A stretch of DNA of 6,224 nucleotides from positions 1 through 6,224 of the forward strand of contig CALPPK020000078.1 of assembly GCA_943325435.2 (NCBI GenBank), read 5' to 3'. This DNA is from Bifidobacterium breve (GTDB taxonomy: Bacteria; Actinomycetota; Acidimicrobiia; Acidimicrobiales; Ilumatobacteraceae). The notes under the pieces are model-generated. The model searched no databases and was not told the origin of the DNA. It saw only the letters and a program-made list of their open reading frames with translations. The position numbers were made by a program, and so were the translations under genes. This document shows, piece by piece, positions 1-5,698 of this stretch (position 1 is the stretch's first letter; each line of letters opens with the position of its first letter).

Positions 1-1
1 A

Positions 2-337
2 TATCATCTTGCATCACTGACTACCTTGCGCTCTGACGGTTCACCGCACGTGGTGCCTGTTGGTTTTTCCTACGATGCCGAATTGCATGTTGTACGAGTA
101 ATCACATTCCCATCATCAGTGAAGTACAAAAATGCATTACGTGGTGGACGAGCAGTCGTTTCACAAGTAGATGGTGGCAGGTGGCTCAGCCTCGAAGGAA
201 CAGTAAGTGGCACCAGCGACCCCACACGCGTTGCGGATGCGGTAGCGGGCTATACGGCGCGATACAGGCAACCAAAAGACCGTGAAGATCGAGTAGCAAT
301 TGAGATTGCTGTTGACCGGGTTCTAGGCCGCGCCTAA
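2..337 (+). CDS. PPOX-class F420/flavin-dependent oxidoreductase, 3' part (5' end outside window)
   Basis: The reading frame is already open at base 2, so the true start lies upstream. A TTG at 26 is only an internal Leu codon inside a conserved strand. The 111 visible residues begin YHLASLTTLRSDGSPHVVPV, the classic beta-strand pair of the pyridoxamine-5'-phosphate-oxidase-like split barrel. They continue with KYKNALRGGRAVVSQVDGG, a cofactor-phosphate-binding-like segment, then RWLSLEGTVSG, and close with an Ala/Tyr/Arg-rich helix and the IAVDRVLGRA tail. This order matches small actinobacterial enzymes of about 130-150 residues annotated as TIGR03618-like F420-dependent PPOX proteins. Members bind F420, FMN or related cofactors in the cytoplasm and usually reduce poorly known substrates. 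Substrate and exact cofactor cannot be read here. It is the only plus-strand gene and ends two bases from the stop of the convergent glycosylase gene. Confidence 0.85.
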   Translation, partial: YHLASLTTLRSDGSPHVVPVGFSYDAELHVVRVITFPSSVKYKNALRGGRAVVSQVDGGRWLSLEGTVSGTSDPTRVADAVAGYTARYRQPKDREDRVAIEIAVDRVLGRA

Positions 338-339
338 AA

Positions 340-1236
340 CTACGAAGCAGGACGACCGCGGAGAATATCGCTAATGAACTGTGACCCAGCTGGGTGCGGG
401 TCCATGGTGCGTGCAATCGGGTCTGAATCATCTCGCACTGGGTACGGTTCGCACCCCACCTGACACCCTGGGCACCAGTACAACAATCGCTCCATTTCGC
501 CCATTTTCGTTAGGCGAATCACGTCTCCACAACGAACACACTTCTGACCATTGCGACCATACACAGCTAAGCCACCTGGTACATCCGGAGCAGTAATTCG
601 AACTGGCGAATACTGGTTCGCACGCAATTGTGCAGCTGATGTCAACACAAGATCAAGACATGTTGATTGCGGTACATCAGATACTTTTGCCCACGGGTGA
701 ACTGCACACGCCCACAACACTTCACACCGGTACACATTGCCCATCCCACCCATCACACGTGAGTCGAGCATGGCATCGGCAATGGATGTGTTTGGTTTGT
801 CATAGTGAAAAAGACGTGCAGAACATTCATGCAGATCTGCTTCGAGATTTGTTAAGTCAGGGCCGCGCCGTCCGGAACGAGGGTGACGTGTCTGATCAAA
901 TTCACGATATGTCTCAACAGCAGGAACTCTGAAAGCAACTGCAATCCATTCCTCCGTTTCAATTATTACGCGTGCTAAATGTCGACGAGTGCGCCACTTC
1001 TGACCACGGTGGTATAACTCCCACTTGCCGCGGAAACCCATCTTGGTTTGCAGAACAATGCCGTCATCAAAAATGAGCTCTATATGTTTGCCGTGACTGG
1101 CAACACTTTCAACAGCTGAACCTAATTGCGGAACAGGGCCATCAAGCTGAGATGCCTCAAATCGAGAGATAGTTTTCCCTACTAATGCCGTACGCAACGC
1201 GGCGGCTGCTCGATAGTTGGTGTCGCCCTCTGGCAC
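340..1236 (-). CDS. nei: Fpg/Nei-family DNA glycosylase/AP lyase (Nei2-like)
   Basis: A base-excision-repair enzyme of 298 residues that would remove oxidised bases and nick the abasic site. The start is the GTG at 1234-1236. It is fixed by the chemistry of the family, because the residue after Met must be the Schiff-base Pro followed by Glu, and the protein begins MPEGDT, the usual Nei2 start. Lys50 in SHGKHIELIF is the conserved beta-hairpin Lys. The helix-two-turn-helix region carries MGGMGNVYRCEVLW (residues 162-175). The C-terminal zinc finger has Cys233 and Cys236 (CVRCG) and Cys255 and Cys258 (YWCPGCQ), with Arg250 at the DNA-contacting position just before. About 40 residues (260-298) follow the finger, although many relatives end close to it. 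No clear Shine-Dalgarno sequence is seen. The gene starts 14 bp after the Nudix-like gene, so co-transcription or coupling is likely. The family is secure. Lesion preference (Nei versus Fpg type) is inferred. Confidence 0.93.
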   Translation of the reverse strand: MPEGDTNYRAAAALRTALVGKTISRFEASQLDGPVPQLGSAVESVASHGKHIELIFDDGIVLQTKMGFRGKWELYHRGQKWRTRRHLARVIIETEEWIAVAFRVPAVETYREFDQTRHPRSGRRGPDLTNLEADLHECSARLFHYDKPNTSIADAMLDSRVMGGMGNVYRCEVLWACAVHPWAKVSDVPQSTCLDLVLTSAAQLRANQYSPVRITAPDVPGGLAVYGRNGQKCVRCGDVIRLTKMGEMERLLYWCPGCQVGCEPYPVRDDSDPIARTMDPHPAGSQFISDILRGRPAS

Positions 1237-1250
1237 ACACCAAATCTAGT

Positions 1251-1790
1251 TCAGGGAAGTTGACCGACTGAGGCAAGCGCTAAACGAATAAGCCGGTCGT
1301 GCCCACTTGTCATTTCGCGAATCACTTTGTCGCTCACTGCTTCTTTCGGAGTGAACCATGCGAGGTCGAGAGCCTGCTGGCTTGGCTGGCACTCGCCTGT
1401 TACGGGCACAACGTACGCCAAGCTGACCGCATGATGCCGTGGGTCATAAAACCCAGAGACAGATGGGTCTTGGAAGTACTCGATGACGGTGAATGGTGCA
1501 GGCTCTGGCGGAACACGAGGCAGAGCCAAAGGACCAAGGTCTTTTTCAAGGTGTCGCATGAGGGCGTCTCGGATGCGCTCATTCAGCATGACTCGGCCTG
1601 ACACGACCATACGGCTGATACTGCCATCTGCTGCTTGACGCAACAGCATTCCGATATGGGTGACTTCACCGTCGGGGTTTACCCGTACGGGCACCGCATC
1701 GACATAGATGATGGGAACCTGATTACGAACCTGTGCGATGTCCTCAGGCGACAGCCACGCGTTTTGAGTATCTGTTTTCTGGTCGCTCAC
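1251..1790 (-). CDS. DUF4916-type Nudix hydrolase-like protein with degenerate Nudix box
   Basis: A 179-residue cytoplasmic protein. It resembles the actinobacterial DUF4916 family from memory of its motifs: WLSPEDIAQVRNQVPIIYVDAVPVRV near the N terminus is split here as WLSPEDIA (12-19) and VPIIYVDAVPVRV (25-37). It then has SRMVVSGRVMLNERIRDAL, HLEKDLGPLALP, and a late HAVSLAYVVPVTGEC and LDLAWFTPKEA, the usual Nudix-fold end. The Nudix box can be laid over residues 65-86 as Gly65, five residues, Glu71, seven residues, Arg79-His-Leu-Glu-Lys-Asp-Leu-Gly86. The canonical REUXEEXGU metal-binding glutamates are therefore replaced (RHLEKDLG), and pyrophosphohydrolase activity is uncertain. The start is the GTG at 1788-1790, without a convincing Shine-Dalgarno sequence. 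It lies 52 bp after the aldehyde dehydrogenase gene and 14 bp before the glycosylase gene, all on one strand. A role in nucleotide clean-up beside nei is attractive but unproven. Confidence 0.85.
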   Translation of the reverse strand: MSDQKTDTQNAWLSPEDIAQVRNQVPIIYVDAVPVRVNPDGEVTHIGMLLRQAADGSISRMVVSGRVMLNERIRDALMRHLEKDLGPLALPRVPPEPAPFTVIEYFQDPSVSGFYDPRHHAVSLAYVVPVTGECQPSQQALDLAWFTPKEAVSDKVIREMTSGHDRLIRLALASVGQLP

Positions 1791-1842
1791 CTATGCGACA
1801 TTACTATGCCAATTGCACTGTGGCTAGAGACCCAGACAAGTT

Positions 1843-3222
1843 TCACCATTCAGTGGAGACGTATTTCGTTTCCATAAATGCAAGAAGACCATCATGTCCG
1901 CCCTCTCTGCCTAAGCCAGACTGTTTCACGCCGCCAAACGGTGCTGCGGGGTCTGACACTAAGCCGCGATTGAGTCCGACCATTCCGGTTTCTAGAGAAT
2001 TCGCAAGCCGCATGCCACGACCGTGATTACGCGTGTAGATGTATGACACCAGCCCATGATCAACGGCGTTGTACAAAGGAATCGCATCTTCGATATTGCT
2101 CACTTCAATGATTGGCGCTACCGGGCCAAAAACCTCTTGCTGCACGATGTAATGATCTTGCTTCACACCGGTCAACACCGTTGCTGCATACCCATGCATC
2201 GGTGCTGCTGTTGCTGTGCCACCACAGACAGCTGTTGCACCATCTGCCATTGCACGCTCAACTAATTCCGCGACTCGCTTTTGTTGGACTGAACTAACAA
2301 GCGGCCCGAGTGTTGTTGTTGCATCCAGTCCATTGCCAAGCACCAACGCTGCCATACGCGCAGTGAATTTTGAAGTGAACTCATCAAGCACAGACGACTG
2401 AACATAGAAACGGTTAGCCGCTGTGCACGCTGCTCCCCCATTTCGCATTTTTGCAATCATTGCGCCATCAACAGCAGCATCTATGTCAGCATCATCGCAC
2501 ACGATGAACGGCGCATTACCGCCAAGCTCCATAGAGCAGTTCACTATCTTTTCTGCTGCTTGTGCAAGCAACACTGAGCCCACTCGTGTGCTACCTGTAA
2601 ACGACAACTTGCGCACAAGACCAGACGACAACAACGCCTGCACTGCTTCACCAGGCGGGTCTGGAGTGATGACTTGCACAACACCTTCAGGCAAACCTGC
2701 GCGCTGCAAAATGTCTGCAATTGCATATGCCGTCATTGGCGTTTCATGGGCCGCTTTCAACAGCACAGTGCAACCAGCAGCCAAAGCCGGGCCAATCTTG
2801 CGCGTTGCCATGGCAGCAGGGAAATTCCACGGTGTGATGCACAGCGCCACGCCTACTGGTTCACGAGTAACAGCCAGCCAATTAGTGCCATTTGGTGCCT
2901 GGCGTAGGTCACCATCAATGCGCACAGCCTCTTCGCTAAACCACCGAAAGAACTCAGCCGAATACGCCACTTCAGCACGGGCATCAGACAGAACTTTGCC
3001 ATTTTCGCGCACGATCAGGGTGGCCAGTTGCTCTTGTTCAGCAATCATGATCTCAAAGGCCCGACGCAGGATCTCAGCACGTTGACGAGGCAATGTGGTG
3101 CGCCACGTGATGAAGGTGTCGCTGGCGTTCTGAGCGGCCTCTAAACACTGCGCCACCGAGTGGTTCGGCACCTCGCCTTCAAGGTCTCCGGTTGCTGGGT
3201 TCACGATGCGAATAGTTGCCAT
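1843..3222 (-). CDS. gabD: NAD(P)-dependent aldehyde dehydrogenase, succinate-semialdehyde dehydrogenase-like
   Basis: A 459-residue enzyme of the aldehyde dehydrogenase superfamily. It oxidises an aldehyde to its acid with NAD or NADP, and by overall likeness it would feed succinate semialdehyde into the TCA cycle. Landmarks in order are INPATGDLEGEVP-like start (residues 6-19), PWNFPAAMATRKIGPALAAG (131-150) with catalytic-site Asn133, cofactor-binding Lys156 in LLKAAHETP, the FTGST Rossmann turn (208-212), general-base Glu232 in MELGGNAPFIV, nucleophile Cys266 in GGAACTAANRFYV, EVFGPVAP (363-370) and the closing PFGGVKQSGLGREGG (428-442). Two usual signature positions differ: the Pro after Lys156 is Ala, and GQxC reads GAAC. 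All catalytic residues are kept. The ATG at 3220-3222 gives a normal N terminus; a GAGG lies 12 nt upstream, which is rather far. The gene follows the pstS terminator by 26 nt, so it probably has its own promoter. The superfamily call is firm, the substrate moderate. Confidence 0.9.
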   Translation of the reverse strand: MATIRIVNPATGDLEGEVPNHSVAQCLEAAQNASDTFITWRTTLPRQRAEILRRAFEIMIAEQEQLATLIVRENGKVLSDARAEVAYSAEFFRWFSEEAVRIDGDLRQAPNGTNWLAVTREPVGVALCITPWNFPAAMATRKIGPALAAGCTVLLKAAHETPMTAYAIADILQRAGLPEGVVQVITPDPPGEAVQALLSSGLVRKLSFTGSTRVGSVLLAQAAEKIVNCSMELGGNAPFIVCDDADIDAAVDGAMIAKMRNGGAACTAANRFYVQSSVLDEFTSKFTARMAALVLGNGLDATTTLGPLVSSVQQKRVAELVERAMADGATAVCGGTATAAPMHGYAATVLTGVKQDHYIVQQEVFGPVAPIIEVSNIEDAIPLYNAVDHGLVSYIYTRNHGRGMRLANSLETGMVGLNRGLVSDPAAPFGGVKQSGLGREGGHDGLLAFMETKYVSTEW

Positions 3223-3228
3223 GTCTCT

Positions 3229-3243
3229 ATTCTGCCTCAGAAT
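3229..3243. promoter_or_regulatory. 15-bp interrupted palindrome just before the aldehyde dehydrogenase gene
   Basis: ATTCTG, three bases (CCT on the plus strand), then CAGAAT form a perfect 6+6 inverted repeat ending 6 bp before the ATG at 3222. It sits between the pstS terminator and the dehydrogenase gene. The minus-strand CAGAAT at 3234-3229 also resembles a -10 hexamer (four of six matches to TATAAT) that would give a nearly leaderless transcript. It could therefore be an operator over the promoter or a small hairpin that covers the weak GAGG. No regulator is named by the sequence, and a 6-bp repeat can arise by chance. Confidence 0.35.
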
Positions 3244-3248
3244 GCCAA

Positions 3249-3278
3249 AAGGGCCCGGTGCTTTCGCACCGGGCCCTT
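3249..3278 (-). terminator. Intrinsic terminator downstream of pstS
   Basis: AAGGGCCCGGTGC at 3249-3261 pairs perfectly with GCACCGGGCCCTT at 3266-3278, a 13-bp GC-rich stem with a four-base loop. On the minus-strand RNA the loop is GAAA, a stable GNRA tetraloop closed by C-G. The stem begins 25 nt after the pstS stop. The T run is short: TTTT at 3250-3247, half of it inside the stem, followed by GG. This is common in actinobacterial terminators. Termination may therefore be partial, with some read-through into the dehydrogenase gene 26 nt further on. Confidence 0.88.
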
Positions 3279-3303
3279 CATGGTTGTTCGGAGTTGAACT
3301 AAA

Positions 3304-4674
3304 TCAGCCGACGTTGATCTTTGCTACTTGAGCATCTGCCTTAGCAAGAATCGAACCAGTAAGTGGGGTGTACCCAGCTCCGGCTGCATTCTTTGGTGCA
3401 CATACATCCAAGAAGTAAGCGAAGAACGACTTAACAGAAGCATTCGTTGCTGATTTTGCTGTTGTTGACAAACCGTACGAAACCGCATTGATTGGGTACG
3501 CATCTGCAGCTGTTGCTGCAAAGTTTTGGGTAACAAGACCATCGGCAGCAACTTCAGCCGCATCAAGCCATACAGCTGATGAGGTTGGTGATGGCAAAAC
3601 ATACTTGCCAGCTGGGTTACTTACTGCAGCAGCTTTTACGCCACGCTCTTCGAGGTATGACAATTCTGCGTATGTGATTGAACCATTGTTGTCACGTACG
3701 TAGCTTGCAAGTCCTTCGTTGCCCTTTGCAGACTGGAATGAACCGTCTGTAGGAACTGAAGCTCCAGGGAATCCAGTGGAGAAAGTGTCACTTGTTACCT
3801 TTGTCCAGATTGCAGGATGCGACTTGTTCAAGTAGTTGATGAAGTTGTTTGTGGTACCTGATCCATCACTGCGATGTACAACGCGAATTGCTGTATCTGG
3901 GAACGTGATTGTCTCGCCATCTTTTACAGTTTCAGTTGTAAGTGTTCCGACAAGAGTCTTTCCAGCCTTAACTGTGTAAACAGTGTTCTTAGCATATGTA
4001 GCGATTTTGGAAAGCTTTGCTGCTGACTTTGCTGAGTAGAGGCTCTTTGATTCTCCACCAAGCGTTGCTGCTGTAATGGTGACCTTTGCATTCTTGTACT
4101 TCTTAGCGGCTGCTGATGTCATTGACACTGCGAACTCAACGTTTGAAGCCTTCTTTGCAACAGAAACCGTTACGCCGTCCTTGGTTGACTTGAGCTTCTT
4201 AGCAACTGTTGTTGCCTTGTTTGCTGCAGCAATAGCTGGGTCATTCCACTTTGTAATTTGGCCTGCAAAAATCTTTGCAACTACTTCACTCGGGAGACGC
4301 ACAGTTGCGTTCGCTGGTGAAATTCCATCGAGGCGGTAACCGATAGCGATTGCGCCACCAACAAGTGGGACATAGACCAAACCTGCTGGAGCTGTACCGG
4401 CGCTGTAGGCGGATTCAGATCCACCGAACAAGTAGGTGCCCTTTGTAAAGCCGCTCTTTCCAGAACTGGAGCCGACTGATGCATAAGTGACAATGTCTGA
4501 TGCAGTGTTCGATTGAGTATTGCGGTTGTATTGCGCAGCGCAGATATCCATCATGTTGGCAAGGAAGCTTGCTCCGCCGCCACCAATAGAGGCTGCGTTA
4601 GCTGGTCCTACGCCAGCAACACTTGCGAGTGAGATTGCCGCAATTGCTATTGCAGCCTTCTGTCGTAATTTCAT
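3304..4674 (-). CDS. pstS: Phosphate ABC transporter, extracytoplasmic phosphate-binding protein with a large Lys-rich insertion
   Basis: The binding protein that captures inorganic phosphate outside the membrane and hands it to the PstC/PstA channel. The 456-residue product starts with a Sec signal peptide: basic MKLRQK, a hydrophobic core, then PANA before Ala28. It has no lipobox Cys. PstS landmarks are GGGGASF (31-37), VGSSSGKSGF (67-76), FGGSES (83-88), VRLPSEVVAKIFAGQITKWNDPAI (split as 125-134 and 135-148), the anion-binding loop HRSDGSGTT (267-275), KGNEGLASYV (317-326), GSITYAELSYLEERG (331-345) and YPINAVSYG (393-401). Residues of about 153-257 form an insertion absent from ordinary PstS, which makes the protein roughly 90-110 residues longer than usual. 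Cys45 and Cys425 are the only cysteines and could form a disulfide tying the two ends. Glu87 replaces the usual Asp of the FxxSD motif. The start is backed by a strong AGGAG five bases upstream. It follows pstB, after a 123-bp spacer with PHO-box-like repeats. Confidence 0.95.
   Translation of the reverse strand: MKLRQKAAIAIAAISLASVAGVGPANAASIGGGGASFLANMMDICAAQYNRNTQSNTASDIVTYASVGSSSGKSGFTKGTYLFGGSESAYSAGTAPAGLVYVPLVGGAIAIGYRLDGISPANATVRLPSEVVAKIFAGQITKWNDPAIAAANKATTVAKKLKSTKDGVTVSVAKKASNVEFAVSMTSAAAKKYKNAKVTITAATLGGESKSLYSAKSAAKLSKIATYAKNTVYTVKAGKTLVGTLTTETVKDGETITFPDTAIRVVHRSDGSGTTNNFINYLNKSHPAIWTKVTSDTFSTGFPGASVPTDGSFQSAKGNEGLASYVRDNNGSITYAELSYLEERGVKAAAVSNPAGKYVLPSPTSSAVWLDAAEVAADGLVTQNFAATAADAYPINAVSYGLSTTAKSATNASVKSFFAYFLDVCAPKNAAGAGYTPLTGSILAKADAQVAKINVG
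3904..4218 (-). other. Lys-rich inserted domain inside PstS (residues about 153-257)
   Basis: In typical PstS the segment TKWNDPAIAA runs almost directly into the strand LPDTxIxVVHRSDGSGTT. Here these two landmarks (141-150 and 258-275) are separated by about 105 residues. The insertion has about 19 lysines and no arginine. It alternates Lys/Ala-rich helices or turns with short beta-prone strands (VTVSV 168-172, VEFAVSM 179-185, KVTIT 197-201, TVYTV 231-235). The unit AKK(L/Y)K...VT(V/I) occurs at 158-170 and 190-200, and a looser AKLSK...NTVYTV at 219-235, suggesting degenerate repeats of about 30 residues. The frame stays open across the boundary and shows no frameshift. I do not recognise the domain. 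Exact edges are uncertain by several residues. Confidence 0.75.
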
Positions 4675-4679
4675 TTGTT

Positions 4680-4684
4680 CTCCT
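4680..4684 (-). promoter_or_regulatory. Strong ribosome binding site of pstS
   Basis: AGGAG at 4684-4680 is followed by AACAA and then the ATG at 4674-4672, an ideal 5-nt spacing. No other gene in the window has a match this good, which fits a binding protein made in excess over the membrane parts. Confidence 0.85.
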
Positions 4685-4717
4685 GTTTAGATAGGGCATT
4701 ACTTATTCCCTGCACCG

Positions 4718-4723
4718 AGCATA
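4718..4723 (-). promoter_or_regulatory. Possible -10 element of a pstS promoter
   Basis: The minus-strand hexamer TATGCT matches four of six positions of TATAAT, with the key A2 and T6 present. It lies about 44 nt before the pstS start codon and 27 nt after the PHO-like repeats. There is no good -35, as often seen at activator-dependent promoters. The call is tentative. Confidence 0.3.
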
Positions 4724-4750
4724 AGCAAGCCTCTTAACAGGCATGTATCG

Positions 4751-4794
4751 AATCACCAAACCCAGAGGGTACGGAAGATTAACAATGAGTTAAC
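4751..4794 (-). promoter_or_regulatory. PHO-box-like 11-nt direct repeats upstream of pstS
   Basis: On the minus strand four consecutive 11-nt units all begin with GT: GTTAACTCATT (4794-4784), GTTAATCTTCC (4783-4773), GTACCCTCTGG (4772-4762) and GTTTGGTGATT (4761-4751). The first two share GTTAA and are the convincing pair. The last two are weak. Direct repeats of 11 nt whose units begin GTTCA/GTTAA are the known layout of PhoP boxes in actinobacteria. The site lies in the pstB-pstS spacer, starting three bases after the pstB stop, where phosphate control of pstS would be expected. That a PhoP-type regulator binds here is inference. Confidence 0.55.
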
Positions 4795-4797
4795 TGG

Positions 4798-5697
4798 TCA
4801 GCCGAAGCGACCTTGCACGTAATCAGCGGTCCGCGTATCAGATGGATTAGAAAAGATGTTCGTAGTGAGATCAGCTTCAACAAGTTGACCTGGACCACCA
4901 TCTGAGAGGAAGAAGGCACAATAATCACTAACACGAGCAGCTTGTTGCATGTTGTGCGTAACAATGACGATGGTCATTGACGCTGACAACTGAACAATCG
5001 TTTCTTCTACCCGCAGTGTTGAGCCCGGGTCGAGGGCCGAGCATGGCTCATCTAACAACAACACTTCTGGGTTAAGCGCTAACGCGCGTGCAATACACAA
5101 ACGCTGTTGCTGACCACCTGAAAGCGAGCCTCCAGCTGAGCCGAGCCTGTCTTTGACTTCTTTCCAGAGCCCGGCCCGTGTGAGGCAATCTTCAATAAGG
5201 GCATCTTTATTTGAGGTTTTGACACGTGACAACTTCAATCCTGCCACCACGTTCTCGCCAATGTTCATGGCAGGAAATGGGTTTGGCTTCTGAAACACCA
5301 TTCCGATTCGCCGACGAATATCAATAGGGTTAACACCTGGATCATAAATGTCATTACCAGCGAAGAGAACTTCTCCGGCCATTGCAGCCCTTGGGATGAA
5401 TTCATGCATGCGATTGAGAAGTCGAAGGAAAGTTGACTTACCGCAACCTGAAGGACCAATGAGTCCTGTCACTGTGTTCTTTGGGAAATGTAAAGAAATG
5501 TCGGCTAGGGCGTGATGCTTATCAAACCACGCGTGTACATTTCGTGTTTCAAGTCCTGATTCTGACTTCACCATTTTGTCGACCTGCAAATCTTCAGTGT
5601 GTAGCTTACTTCGTTGCTCCGGAATCTCGACCTTAGCTGTGATGTGGGGGCGAGTTGTTTCGCTAATTTGGCTATCAATTTGATTGTTATCCATCAT
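4798..5697 (-). CDS. pstB: Phosphate ABC transporter ATP-binding protein
   Basis: The cytoplasmic ATPase that powers phosphate import through PstCA. With the ATG at 5695-5697 it has 299 residues. Motifs in that numbering are Walker [10 protein letters not shown] (81-89), Q-loop Gln136 in VFQKPNPFP, signature LSGGQ (192-196), Walker B VLLLDEP (212-218) with Asp216 and Glu217, the SALDP D-loop and switch His248 in [17 protein letters not shown] and the closing YVQGRFG are PstB-specific. The start is debatable. The chosen ATG comes one base after the pstA stop, which suits translational coupling, but gives a polar 41-residue extension. The ATG at 5572-5574 (MVKSESGLE) gives 258 residues, the usual PstB length, with only a weak AGG upstream. 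The longer open frame up to 5853 lies inside pstA and is not expected to be used. All nucleotide-binding motifs are intact. Confidence 0.95.
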   Translation of the reverse strand: MMDNNQIDSQISETTRPHITAKVEIPEQRSKLHTEDLQVDKMVKSESGLETRNVHAWFDKHHALADISLHFPKNTVTGLIGPSGCGKSTFLRLLNRMHEFIPRAAMAGEVLFAGNDIYDPGVNPIDIRRRIGMVFQKPNPFPAMNIGENVVAGLKLSRVKTSNKDALIEDCLTRAGLWKEVKDRLGSAGGSLSGGQQQRLCIARALALNPEVLLLDEPCSALDPGSTLRVEETIVQLSASMTIVIVTHNMQQAARVSDYCAFFLSDGGPGQLVEADLTTNIFSNPSDTRTADYVQGRFG

Positions 5698-5698
5698 A

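Noticed and set aside
26..28. TTG as start codon of the PPOX-like gene
   Set aside because: The frame is open upstream, and YHLASLTT before it matches the conserved first strand of the fold. The gene is cut by the window edge.
1791..1842. Promoter for the Nudix-like gene (CATAGT as -10)
   Set aside because: Only four of six matches and no acceptable -35; the 52-bp spacer after a same-strand gene does not need one.
2423..3085. Plus-strand open frame of 220 codons
   Set aside because: It lies wholly antisense to the aldehyde dehydrogenase gene, whose catalytic motifs are intact. Its translation is low-complexity Ser/Ala/Arg-rich without family motifs, so it is a codon-bias shadow.
4729..4742. 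Small hairpin GCCT-GTTAAG-AGGC in the pstB-pstS spacer
   Set aside because: Only four base pairs with no T run; too weak to call a terminator or attenuator.
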